Positions 8,102-15,747 of a stretch of 64,000 bases of DNA are shown one piece after another. The translations under genes and the position numbers were made by a program. This stretch comes from VXOI01 sp965261945 (GTDB lineage: Bacteria; Chloroflexota; Dehalococcoidia; Lucifugimonadales; UBA3495), in the NCBI GenBank assembly GCA_965261945.1, contig CBDHEF010000002.1, forward strand, positions 2,046,001 to 2,110,000, in the 5' to 3' direction. Under the pieces are notes generated by a model. The model worked only from the letters and a program-made list of their open reading frames with translations, was not told the origin of the DNA and did not search any database. How positions within the stretch are numbered: position 1 is the first letter of the stretch; each line of letters starts with the position of its first letter.

Positions 8102-8677
8102 TCAAGCTGCTTTTTCTGTCATCTTGGTTTTCAGTCTGGCGTTGACAAGCCCATACTCGTCGTCGCTGAGCTGGTCTATATTGATGACTTTGAAACCGCA
8201 GAGAATTCCATTACTATCCACTGCTCCTAATAAATGGCGGTTTTCGGTCTCAATATACCGCCTATCCGTGTTGAGCCAGAATACATCGAAGGAATGCTCG
8301 GCCGAGTCGTAACGGACATTGATAACGCCTTTTGCAATTGGGTTGTCAGGCTGTTTTTCGGTGTCGAATATGGAAGTATCCACTCGCCGGTAGCTGACCA
8401 GTTTGGTCCTTAGATTGATGGTGGTGTAGGCATTCTTGACATTATCGAACCAGGGGGTAGCGTCTACTTTGAACCCAAACAGGTTGTCATCAAGGTCAAC
8501 CAGCGCCATTACTTCTTTATGATCTGTGGGATGGAAGTAGGCGTTGGTGGTTAGCCAAATCACGTCGCAATAGTGCCCGGCGTTGTCGTACCAAATGCCG
8601 ACTTCTCCGCACTGGATAGGCTTGACTTTCTTGGCAATTTCCTCAAAGCGATCTTTCATTGTCTCCCAATCGCTCAC
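8102..8677 (-). CDS. Protein with two DUF2283-like repeats; possible antitoxin
   Basis: The 191 residues fold into two similar halves. Each has IWYDNAGHYCDVIWL or VRYDSAEHSFDVFWL, then a loop, then a D-x-(D/N)-G/N-x-(L/I)-x-GFKV strand (NLFGFKV, ILCGFKV). This is the pattern of small DUF2283 proteins (YDpeaD...D.G.ivGf), here duplicated within one chain. ATG 8675-8677 overlaps the TGA of the upstream toxin-like gene by 4 nt (ATGA), so the two are co-translated. DUF2283 proteins often sit beside small toxins; an antitoxin role is inferred only from that. Confidence 0.6.
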   Translation of the reverse strand: MSDWETMKDRFEEIAKKVKPIQCGEVGIWYDNAGHYCDVIWLTTNAYFHPTDHKEVMALVDLDDNLFGFKVDATPWFDNVKNAYTTINLRTKLVSYRRVDTSIFDTEKQPDNPIAKGVINVRYDSAEHSFDVFWLNTDRRYIETENRHLLGAVDSNGILCGFKVINIDQLSDDEYGLVNARLKTKMTEKAA

Positions 8678-8982
8678 AGCGGATCGCCCCCTTCAACTTC
8701 AGGCGTGACGTATGAAGTCATAATAAAAGCATCGTTGGGTAATACCTTGACCACTACGCACACCCACTTGTCGCCTTCAATCGTTCCATAGTACCACTTG
8801 TGGTATAGCCGCACGGACTCAGGGTCTGATTTTGACCGCCGGATTTCTTCCGCTTCCCGTAGTGTTTCGGCTACTTCCCGCCACAGCCCCACCATGTAGG
8901 GATGTCGTCCGATGATGTGAGCTATCCGCTCATTGGTAAGCCGAATCCGGCGACCAAAGATGTCCTCCAGGATCACTGGCAT
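8674..8982 (-). CDS. Small BECR-fold-like nuclease, possible toxin
   Basis: The 102-residue product has the order RLTNERIAHIIGRHPYM (His-rich helix), VAETLREAEEIRRSKSDPES, RLYHKWY, then KWVCVVVKVLPNDAFIMTSYVT. This helix-strand order with H-x-x-x-x-H and a terminal TxY strand resembles phage-type barnase/EndoU/colicin-like RNases (PBECR group). Assignment is by pattern only. It is the first gene of a two-gene unit with the DUF2283 duplex protein. Confidence 0.5.
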   Translation of the reverse strand: MPVILEDIFGRRIRLTNERIAHIIGRHPYMVGLWREVAETLREAEEIRRSKSDPESVRLYHKWYYGTIEGDKWVCVVVKVLPNDAFIMTSYVTPEVEGGDPL

Positions 8983-8989
8983 CCGGGCG

Positions 8990-9919
8990 CTAGAAAATCG
9001 CCAGCGGGTTCACGGGGGAGCCGGTGGCGTTCTTGAAGCGCAGGGGGGCGACGTTGAACATGAACTCGTAGCGGCCCAGCCGCTCGCACACCGCCGCCAG
9101 CTCCTCGCAGTTGCCGGCGTCTATGAGCCAGAGGCCCATGCCGACGATGCCGACCTTGTGGATGGGCAGACCGATGCCGGGGTAGCCGCTGGGTTCGGCG
9201 TCCTGGGAGGCGTCGCCTCCTAAGAGGGATACACCGCGCTCCTTGAGCCACGGCAGCGTCTCGGCGTGCAGGCCGGGGCGTCCGGCGGCGGGCGGGCCAA
9301 GCTCCAGGCGGCGCTTGTACCAGCCGAGGCGCAGCATCAGTGCGTCGCCTTCCTCCACACGCACGCCCTGAGCTTTCTCGGCGGCTTCCAGGTCTTCGGT
9401 GAAGACACCCTCGCCGGCCTCCAGCCACGGCTTGCCCTTGACTTTGGTGATGTCCAGCATCACGCCGCGGGTGACGATGCCGCTCTGGGCCTTGTCTATG
9501 TCCAGGCTGTTGGCCTTGGTCTCGGAATTAACGTCCGATGCGGGGTATCCGTTGTACATCTTGCCGTTCCACACCTGATGGCAAAGGCTGTCGATGTGGG
9601 TGATGGTCAGGCCGTGGAAGGACAGCCCGATGAAGTCGGAGGTCCCGCCCGGCCCTTCGTCGGGGCAACTGTCGCCAGCCCGGATCATGTAGTGGAGCGG
9701 CGGTATGGAGGTGACGTCGGGCGCGCCCTCCGGCACGATGAGCCGGGAGCAGGTGACGCTGATGCCTTCCTTGACCAGCGCGGCGGCCTGGGCCCGCTTG
9801 GCGTCGGTAATCAGGTTGAGGGTGCCGAGCTGGTCGTCGTCGCCCCACCGCCCCCAGTTGCTCAGGGTATCCATCCATTCGATGACCTGTTGTTCCGTGG
9901 GAATCTGCCGGGTAGTCAT
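8990..9919 (-). CDS. Cyclase family protein (kynurenine formamidase-like metal hydrolase)
   Basis: The 309-residue product has the metal-binding signature LTITHIDSLCH, equivalent to the HxGTHxDxPxH motif of the family, preceded by FIGLSFHG. The N-terminal GRWGDDDQLGTLNLIT is typical of the larger cyclase-like proteins that act on polyketide or aromatic acid derivatives. A downstream GLWLIDAGNCEELAAVC...FMFNVAPLRFKNATGSPVNPLAIF closes the fold. The first histidine of the classic motif appears shifted, so substrate predictions are unsafe. It ends 8 nt before the toxin-like gene. Confidence 0.88.
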   Translation of the reverse strand: MTTRQIPTEQQVIEWMDTLSNWGRWGDDDQLGTLNLITDAKRAQAAALVKEGISVTCSRLIVPEGAPDVTSIPPLHYMIRAGDSCPDEGPGGTSDFIGLSFHGLTITHIDSLCHQVWNGKMYNGYPASDVNSETKANSLDIDKAQSGIVTRGVMLDITKVKGKPWLEAGEGVFTEDLEAAEKAQGVRVEEGDALMLRLGWYKRRLELGPPAAGRPGLHAETLPWLKERGVSLLGGDASQDAEPSGYPGIGLPIHKVGIVGMGLWLIDAGNCEELAAVCERLGRYEFMFNVAPLRFKNATGSPVNPLAIF

Positions 9920-10053
9920 TTGGAGCCTCCCATTAGAGTATTCGGTCTCCCATCTATCTTAATACGCCCTTTGATAAGGGCAGTCAATCGGCGGGGAGCG
10001 GGTGCGGCTGTCGGCAGGAAGCCGGATCGGGGAATCGAAGGGAGGCAACAGGG

Positions 10054-11709
10054 TTATGGGGGGTTGAGCCTGCCGATGGTTCCGTCAATATAGAGGATTT
10101 CTACTGTGCGGGTAACGGCAGCTTCCAGTTGCGCACGGGCTGGCTGACCCAGCCCTTGCCCCAGGCGGTCCACCAGCGACGATACCGATGTCTGGCCGTC
10201 GGTGAATGACACGAGGGCGGCCACAAGCTCGCTGCACGGCATACCTTCGGGCTGGGACACTGCGCTCAGGCTGTAACCCCAGACGAACTCGCCCTCGGCC
10301 AGCACCGGCTTGCGAGCTACGTGAACCCCCTCGGCCAGCCGGGGGACGGCGTTCAGTATTTGATTGCGCTGGGGGTCCGACCGCAGGCCGTTGATGCGCT
10401 GTACCCGCTCTGCTCTTTCTTCCTCCACGGCGCGGACGCTGGCGACGAACTCGGCTGGCGCTTCGCCCCGGTCGAGCACCGCCCGCTCGTAGCCGCGCGG
10501 GGGCTGGCCGGCGACCGCCTGGATGAAGCTGTGGCGGGGCGAAAACTGGTTCTCGCCGGTGATGCGCCGGGCTTCCCAGAAGTAGGAGTCGGAGGTGAGA
10601 TTGCTGGCATAGAAGAGCCGGGCCATCTCGCGGAACTGGTTGTATTCCTTGTAGTAAAGTTCCTGGTAGACCTCGCCGGCGCTTTCCCGCAATTGCTCGT
10701 CGCCCTGTTCGGCGGCCTTCAGCGCGGTGGTGGCGTAGGCGGCGGCCATTACGCCAGACATCAGCGCCAGATGCACCCCCGACGAGAACAGTGGGTCAAC
10801 GAAACAGGCCGAGTCGCCGGTCAGCACGTATCCCGGCCCGGTGGTGCGCTCCGCCGAATAGGACCAGTCGCGTACGACCTTCGGCTCGGACGCCCATCGT
10901 GCATTGGCGAGCTTGGCGGCGGTATGCGGAGCTTGCGATAGCTGCGAGGACAGAAATTCCCTCGCTCCCAGGCGTTGAATTCCCTCCTGCCCGGTGCGGT
11001 TGTCCACCACCGCGCCCACGCTGCTCCATCCAGTGTGCAGCGGGATGCTCCAGAACCAGCCGTGTTCGTAGGCCTCGATGAAGATGTTGTTTTCGTCTGG
11101 CGGGGGCAGCGGCTTCGCGCCTTCGAAATAGGCGTATACCGCCAGATTCTGGAAGAAGGAATCCCAGCGGCGCGTTCCCGTCTGCCGGGCCAGCAGCGCT
11201 GCTTGGCCGCTGGCGTCCACCACGAACCGGGTCGACAATTCGCCAGGCCCGCCGTTGTCCGCGACATAACGGACTGTCGCCGGAGAGCCAGATTCGCCAA
11301 ACTCTACGTTGCCGACCCGGCAGCCCTCCCGCACATCTACGCCGTGGGCGCGGGCGTTTTCCAGCAGTATGTGGTCGAAGGTCGGGCGCCATACCTGGTA
11401 AGCGTGAGGGTACTGGAGGCTGGTCTCCCGGAAGCTCCAGCTCCACGGCTCGGGGTCGCGGCCCCAGACCATGCTCGCGCCGTACTTGGGCAGGAACCCA
11501 GCCGCCTGCACCGCCTCCATCGCACCCAGCTCCTCCAGCACCGGCATGGACGCGGGGAGCAGCGATTCGCCAACGTGCTCGCGGGGGAAGCGCTCCCGCT
11601 CCAGCAGCACGACGCGCCACCCCTGCCGCGCCAGCATGGTGGCCGCGGCGCTGCCGGCGGGCCCGCCGCCGATGACGGCTATGTCTGTGGTTGATCCAGC
11701 AGTGGTCAC
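10054..11709 (-). CDS. FAD-dependent halogenase-like oxidoreductase
   Basis: The 551-residue product starts with the FAD motif GGGPAGS (residues 14-20), ERERFPREHVGESLLP, and the segment GFLPKYGA with Lys75, about where phenol/pyrrole halogenases keep their active-site lysine. W218-F-W-S-I-P223 matches the WxWxIP hallmark that separates flavin halogenases from ordinary monooxygenases. It then has GDSACFVDPLFSSGVHLALMSG. A C-terminal tail of about 70 residues (ELVAALVSFTDGQTSVSSLVDRL...) resembles a PqqD-like or winged-helix module. Geranylgeranyl-reductase-type enzymes share parts of this layout, so halogenation is likely but not proven. No biosynthetic cluster surrounds it. Confidence 0.7.
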   Translation of the reverse strand: MTTAGSTTDIAVIGGGPAGSAAATMLARQGWRVVLLERERFPREHVGESLLPASMPVLEELGAMEAVQAAGFLPKYGASMVWGRDPEPWSWSFRETSLQYPHAYQVWRPTFDHILLENARAHGVDVREGCRVGNVEFGESGSPATVRYVADNGGPGELSTRFVVDASGQAALLARQTGTRRWDSFFQNLAVYAYFEGAKPLPPPDENNIFIEAYEHGWFWSIPLHTGWSSVGAVVDNRTGQEGIQRLGAREFLSSQLSQAPHTAAKLANARWASEPKVVRDWSYSAERTTGPGYVLTGDSACFVDPLFSSGVHLALMSGVMAAAYATTALKAAEQGDEQLRESAGEVYQELYYKEYNQFREMARLFYASNLTSDSYFWEARRITGENQFSPRHSFIQAVAGQPPRGYERAVLDRGEAPAEFVASVRAVEEERAERVQRINGLRSDPQRNQILNAVPRLAEGVHVARKPVLAEGEFVWGYSLSAVSQPEGMPCSELVAALVSFTDGQTSVSSLVDRLGQGLGQPARAQLEAAVTRTVEILYIDGTIGRLNPP

Positions 11710-11777
11710 GATTGCTCACCAAGACTGAAGGTGGTTTGCGGCGGGCGCAAATGAGTAGTGGCCGTCATCTGGTCTTG

Positions 11778-12515
11778 CTACTCTTCCCCTCGGTGGCGTC
11801 GCAATTCCTCTTCGAGTTGGCGCAGCCTGGCTTCAGCATCAAGCCGCGCCGACTGCTCTTCACGGGCGCGAGTTTCTGCGGTTTCCAGTGCGTCCATTGC
11901 CTGAGCCTGGTTCAGCAGAAACTCCCCGGTTGCAGGATCTCGGAACAGCAGCTCCTTGTCTCGCCAGCACAGGTCCAGCCCGAGAGCCGCGCTGTAAGCC
12001 CAAAGCAGCCCGTCCGGTTCAGTGTTCACGGCAATACGCTCGTAAACACCGTTGACCAGGCGGTCTCCGGCAAGGGCGGCGTCGTGGTACTCTCCGCCGG
12101 TGTGGTCGAAGCGCCAGTATTCTGCGACTCCCAAGACCGCGTACAGCTCTCGTTTGATGGTGTAATCCCGCCGTCCGGTGGCGGACGATGCAACTTCCAG
12201 CACGAACTCAGGCGGCTTGCCTACCTCGCTTATCACGTAGCCGTTGGTAGCGGTGATGCGCTCCGGGTCCACGTCGAATGCCACTACGCAGTCGGGATAC
12301 GGTGAGCTGCGAATGTTCTGCCGGTCCGGGCACAGGTAACCTTGGCCGTTGACCAAGGTGCCGGGCCGGCGGCGGAACCAGGTATCCAGGGTCTGATCGG
12401 CGCGGGTGATGTGTTTGTTTTGCTGCATATCGGGAATGCGCGGCGGGTCGGGCAGCGGCACAATGTCGGGATACCGGCTATCTACAGGGGTCTTCAATGT
12501 GCGTTTGGTGGTCAT
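11778..12515 (-). CDS. Uma2 family protein (DUF820, restriction-fold) with C-terminal coiled coil
   Basis: The 245-residue product has the Uma2 core: PDCVVAFDVDPE, PPEFVLEVASSATGRRDYTIKRELYAVLGVAEYWRFD with the PD-(D/E)xK-like E-V and K residues, and a final DLCWRDKELLFRDPATGEFL. The last 50 residues (ALETAETRAREEQSARLDAEARLRQ...) form a charged coiled coil common in this family. Uma2 proteins are abundant in Chloroflexota and cyanobacteria; their biological role is not established. Confidence 0.85.
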   Translation of the reverse strand: MTTKRTLKTPVDSRYPDIVPLPDPPRIPDMQQNKHITRADQTLDTWFRRRPGTLVNGQGYLCPDRQNIRSSPYPDCVVAFDVDPERITATNGYVISEVGKPPEFVLEVASSATGRRDYTIKRELYAVLGVAEYWRFDHTGGEYHDAALAGDRLVNGVYERIAVNTEPDGLLWAYSAALGLDLCWRDKELLFRDPATGEFLLNQAQAMDALETAETRAREEQSARLDAEARLRQLEEELRRHRGEE

Positions 12516-12660
12516 CGTAGACCTCGCGGCTCAGTGCTTGGCGCGAGACTTATCCTTCGGATTGTATATCCCACCTTATCACCCCGTATCACCTTTCGTC
12601 AGCGTCTCGAATACAGGAAGCTATTGGACTCAAGGGTGAGAGACAGGTTATTCGCAGCGA

Positions 12661-12683
12661 GGGGCGGGTTTCAAACCCGCCCC
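12661..12683. repeat. Palindrome GGGGCGGGTTT-N-AAACCCGCCCC, copy A
   Basis: Perfect 11-bp arms flank one base. The same palindrome recurs at 54155-54185 and, partly changed, at 61714-61741. All three are intergenic, so this is a dispersed REP-type element. Confidence 0.8.
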
Positions 12684-12739
12684 CGCGCAAAATAGGCCAT
12701 AGTAGAGCGAAACAGCGCCCAGAAGGAAAGGTGTTGAGA

Positions 12740-14023
12740 TTAATCGGCGTTATGGCCGCCCTCGGCGCTGGCGGTTTCGTCGGGGAATGGCTTGCCGGTG
12801 GCCGGGTTGACCTCGAAGGAGCCGGGCAGGTCCAGTTCTTTCGCGATTTCCTTGACCGCCGGGATGACCTCTTCGCCCATCAACCTCAGGCTGCGCATGG
12901 AGTCGTCGTGGGTCATGGCGCCGTCGCCGTCCCAGAAGAAGACGCTGCCGGGGCGGAGGTATTCCAGCACGTGGCGGATCTTGGGTATGACCGTCTTGGG
13001 GGTGCCGCAGATGATGGTGTAGTCGGCGATCTGCTGCTCATAAGCTCGGCCCAGAACGCCGGCGGCGCTGGCCGGGCCGCCACGGGCCGCGGTGGCGCTG
13101 CCCTGTGTCGGCAGAACGCGGCGGCGGGAGGTCAGGCCCGGCAGGTTGACCAGCGCCGGGTTGGTGGTGCCTTCGTTGCCCGCCAGGAAGGGGTTGCTCG
13201 GCCCCTGCACGAACTTGCGTCCGGCGGCCTCCGCCAACTCTTCGGTCTCGTCTACGTGCACCTTCCACAGGTAGCCGAGGTTCTGCGGGCCAGACTCGTA
13301 GCCCTGATCCGCGGCGGTGTCGTGGTATAGCTGGAAAGCCGCCTTGGTCGGCTCAAGCTCGGTGGAGAGCATGATGTAGGGGATGCGCTTTTCGGCAGCC
13401 CACATCAGCGAGTCGCGGCTGATTACGCCGGGGAGCCAGACCTGCGGGTGGGGCTTCTGGTAGGGCCGCGCCCACGGGTTGACGTGGCGATACTGGAAGT
13501 GCTTGCCCTCCCAGCGGAAGGGACCGGGGGTGGTCCAGGCCTTGACGATGAACTCGTGGGCCTCCTGGAACCGCTCCCAGTTATAAGGAGGAGGCGCGTT
13601 ATGGGCCACGCTCTCGCGTCCGGTGCCGCGCACCCAGCCGGAGACCAGCCGCCCGTGGGAGATCATGTCGATCATCGAGAGCTGCTCAACCAGCCAGAGC
13701 GGGTCGTCCCAGATGGGGATGATATTGCCCAGCAGCACTATCTTGGCGCGCTTGGTAATGCGGGCCAGGATGGACGCCTCGACGTTCATGGCGCCGCCCA
13801 TACAGAAGGGGGTGCCGTGGTGCTCGTTGAGCATCAGGCCGTCGAAGCCCATCTCCTCGGCGTAGAGCTTCTCGTCGAGGTAGCGATTATAGAGGCTGGC
13901 GCCCAACTTAGGGTCGTAAATCTCGTTGCTGACGGTCAAGTCCATGATGGGCTTGCCGGTGGCGCCGAAGTACCCGGATTCCGGGTCTTGGTAAGGCCGC
14001 TCGGTGAAGTATCCGATGTGCAT
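12740..14023 (-). CDS. LLM class flavin-dependent oxidoreductase
   Basis: The 427-residue product begins MHIGYFTERPYQDPE and has LNEHHGTPFCMGGAMNVEASILARITKRAKIVLLGNIIPIWDDPLWLVEQLSMIDMISHGRL, the barrel core of bacterial luciferase-like monooxygenases. It then has GWVRGTGRE and a late IICGTPKTVIPKI substrate-side helix. Such enzymes use FMNH2 or F420 to oxidise or open small carbon compounds. A low-complexity stretch around residues 290-320 (LTSRRRVLPTQGSATAARGG) is an insertion relative to the usual fold. A GGGAG ribosome site precedes the ATG. Confidence 0.9.
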   Translation of the reverse strand: MHIGYFTERPYQDPESGYFGATGKPIMDLTVSNEIYDPKLGASLYNRYLDEKLYAEEMGFDGLMLNEHHGTPFCMGGAMNVEASILARITKRAKIVLLGNIIPIWDDPLWLVEQLSMIDMISHGRLVSGWVRGTGRESVAHNAPPPYNWERFQEAHEFIVKAWTTPGPFRWEGKHFQYRHVNPWARPYQKPHPQVWLPGVISRDSLMWAAEKRIPYIMLSTELEPTKAAFQLYHDTAADQGYESGPQNLGYLWKVHVDETEELAEAAGRKFVQGPSNPFLAGNEGTTNPALVNLPGLTSRRRVLPTQGSATAARGGPASAAGVLGRAYEQQIADYTIICGTPKTVIPKIRHVLEYLRPGSVFFWDGDGAMTHDDSMRSLRLMGEEVIPAVKEIAKELDLPGSFEVNPATGKPFPDETASAEGGHNAD

Positions 14024-14176
14024 GGTCTACTCCCTATCATCAGCAATATCCGCCCCTACTTTGAGCTCAGGACAGGCAGGCAGCCCGGAGCGCCGGTGGC
14101 GGTGATTGCGGGCATTATAGCATCCCTGCCAATTCTGCCGCAGGCCGGGTTAGGCCGGTAATTTCAGAGTGCGCGG

Positions 14177-14734
14177 CTACCTGAAAATGTCAGCCAAAGG
14201 CAGGGAGAACCCGGGGAGCAACACCTCGTCGGTAATCACGTCGTCGCCGGTGTGGGTGATGGTGGCGCCGTCGCTGTGGTGGACCGCCACACTGCGGGTC
14301 GACGGGTATGCGACCCAGACCCGCTGGGATCCGGCGGCCAGGTATTCGCTAACCTTTCGTGCTATCTCAGCAGCAGTATTGGATGGCGAAACTATTTCGA
14401 CGGCTATGTCAGGCGCTCCGGTAACGAATCCAGTGCTCGGACCATCTCCAGCATGGCTGGAACGCAGATTGAAAGAAACATCCGGGCTGCGAACGATGTC
14501 TGGATTCTGGCGCACTCGGTAACCGGTTTCCACGCCCCCCCTGCCAGTCCCGCGCTGACGAGAATAGACATAAAACGCTCCGCTGATGTTAAAAGCGGTG
14601 TCTCCATGCTGTTCGTTGACCGGGGCCATTTCCACCACCTCGCCGTCCACCAGTTCGTACCTGCCGTCCTTGTGGCTGTAGAGGCGGAAAAATTCGTCGG
14701 CAGTCAGCAGCGTCTTCGGTTGAGTCACGGTCAC
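14177..14734 (-). CDS. Uma2 family protein (DUF820)
   Basis: The core reads LLTADEFFRLYSHKDGRYELVDGEVVEMAPVNEQHGD..., then SPDVSFNLRSSHAG, and GAPDIAVEIVSPSNTAAEIARKVSEYLAAGSQRVWVAYP. This is the standard Uma2 arrangement with the PD...E-V...K nuclease-fold residues. Starts further upstream would add 40 unrelated residues, so GTG 14734 (VTVTQPKTLLTADEF) is preferred; GTG 14728 is also possible. It lacks the coiled-coil tail of the Uma2 protein at 11778-12515. Confidence 0.85.
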   Translation of the reverse strand: MTVTQPKTLLTADEFFRLYSHKDGRYELVDGEVVEMAPVNEQHGDTAFNISGAFYVYSRQRGTGRGGVETGYRVRQNPDIVRSPDVSFNLRSSHAGDGPSTGFVTGAPDIAVEIVSPSNTAAEIARKVSEYLAAGSQRVWVAYPSTRSVAVHHSDGATITHTGDDVITDEVLLPGFSLPLADIFR

Positions 14735-14790
14735 CCGTCCTGCTGGGAGGCAATCAATATGGCTGGCATTATAGACGATGCCGGGTGTGG

Positions 14791-15675
14791 CTAGGACTCC
14801 GGCGCCCATCGGTGGGGGGCGGAGGCGAGGCGCCCAAAGCCAAGTTCCTCGCACAGAGCTTCGTATTCGCCCCGGCGCACTCCGTCCCAGCAGACATCAG
14901 TGGTGGCAGCGCTGATGGGAACGTCGCATCGGAGGGTGGCCAGGTCTCGGTAGAGTAGGGCGTTGTCGTACTCTTGGGCCAAAATCCCTTGTAGAGCGGC
15001 CATTCCCCGCACCGAAGCGTCCCACGGGATGTCTCTGGGAATGTCTTCGAGATGGCCGTAGCGCGACAGCACGGCGGCGGAAGACTTGGCGCCCCAGCGG
15101 GGCAGGCCCGGGATTCCGTCGGCGGTGTCGCCGGTCAGCGCCAGCAGGTCGGGGATGGAATGCGGGGGAACGCCGAATTTGGCGGATATTCCCGCCGTGT
15201 CGATGATTTCGCTCCGGCGGCGGTCGAGGCACACTATGCGCTCGCCCTCAACGAGTTGGCCCAGATCCTTGTCCGGAGAGCAGATGATGATGCGCTCAAC
15301 GGCGGGGTCGCCGCGGAGTTGAGCTGTCGCCGTGGCGATGGCGTCGTCGGCCTCGAACTCCACCATGGGCCAGACGCAGACGCCCAGGGCGGCCACCACC
15401 CTCTCCGCCAGCGCGAACTGCGCCAACAGGTCGGGGGGCGTTCCCTCACCGGTCTTGTAGCCGGGGAACAGGTCATTGCGGAAGGAGGGTATGACGCTAT
15501 CGAACGCGCAGCCGATGTGCGTCACCTCACTTTTCCGCAGCAGGCTGATCAGGCTTTGCGCCAGGCCCCGAACCGCGCCCACCGGCTGCCCGCCGGGGGA
15601 TTCCAGCTTGGGCAGCGCGAAGTAGGCGCGGAAGAGCTCGTAGGTGCCGTCAACCAGGTAGACTTCCAATCGCAT
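14791..15675 (-). CDS. 5'-3' exonuclease (FEN/PolA N-domain type)
   Basis: The product starts MRLEVYLVDGTYELFRAYFA and shows the acidic metal residues of FEN nucleases: CAFDSVIPSFRNDLFPGYK, EFEADDAIATATAQL, CSPDKDLGQLV. The helix-hairpin-helix LTGDTADGIPGLPRWGAKSSAAVL binds DNA. There is no polymerase domain, so it is a stand-alone flap or 5' exonuclease able to process RNA primers or flaps. GTG at 15696 is an alternative start; ATG 15675 is preferred because the domain begins there. Confidence 0.9.
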   Translation of the reverse strand: MRLEVYLVDGTYELFRAYFALPKLESPGGQPVGAVRGLAQSLISLLRKSEVTHIGCAFDSVIPSFRNDLFPGYKTGEGTPPDLLAQFALAERVVAALGVCVWPMVEFEADDAIATATAQLRGDPAVERIIICSPDKDLGQLVEGERIVCLDRRRSEIIDTAGISAKFGVPPHSIPDLLALTGDTADGIPGLPRWGAKSSAAVLSRYGHLEDIPRDIPWDASVRGMAALQGILAQEYDNALLYRDLATLRCDVPISAATTDVCWDGVRRGEYEALCEELGFGRLASAPHRWAPES

Positions 15676-15747
15676 TCCTCTTTGTGGACGGTTCACCGGC
15701 GAATGTGCCGGGGCGCACAGCCGTGCGCCCCGTGATTATCGAGCAGG

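Noticed and set aside
7272..12480. Several CAT-rich minus-strand starts taken as extra genes inside SDR, cyclase and halogenase loci
   Set aside because: All lie within other frames of confidently identified genes.
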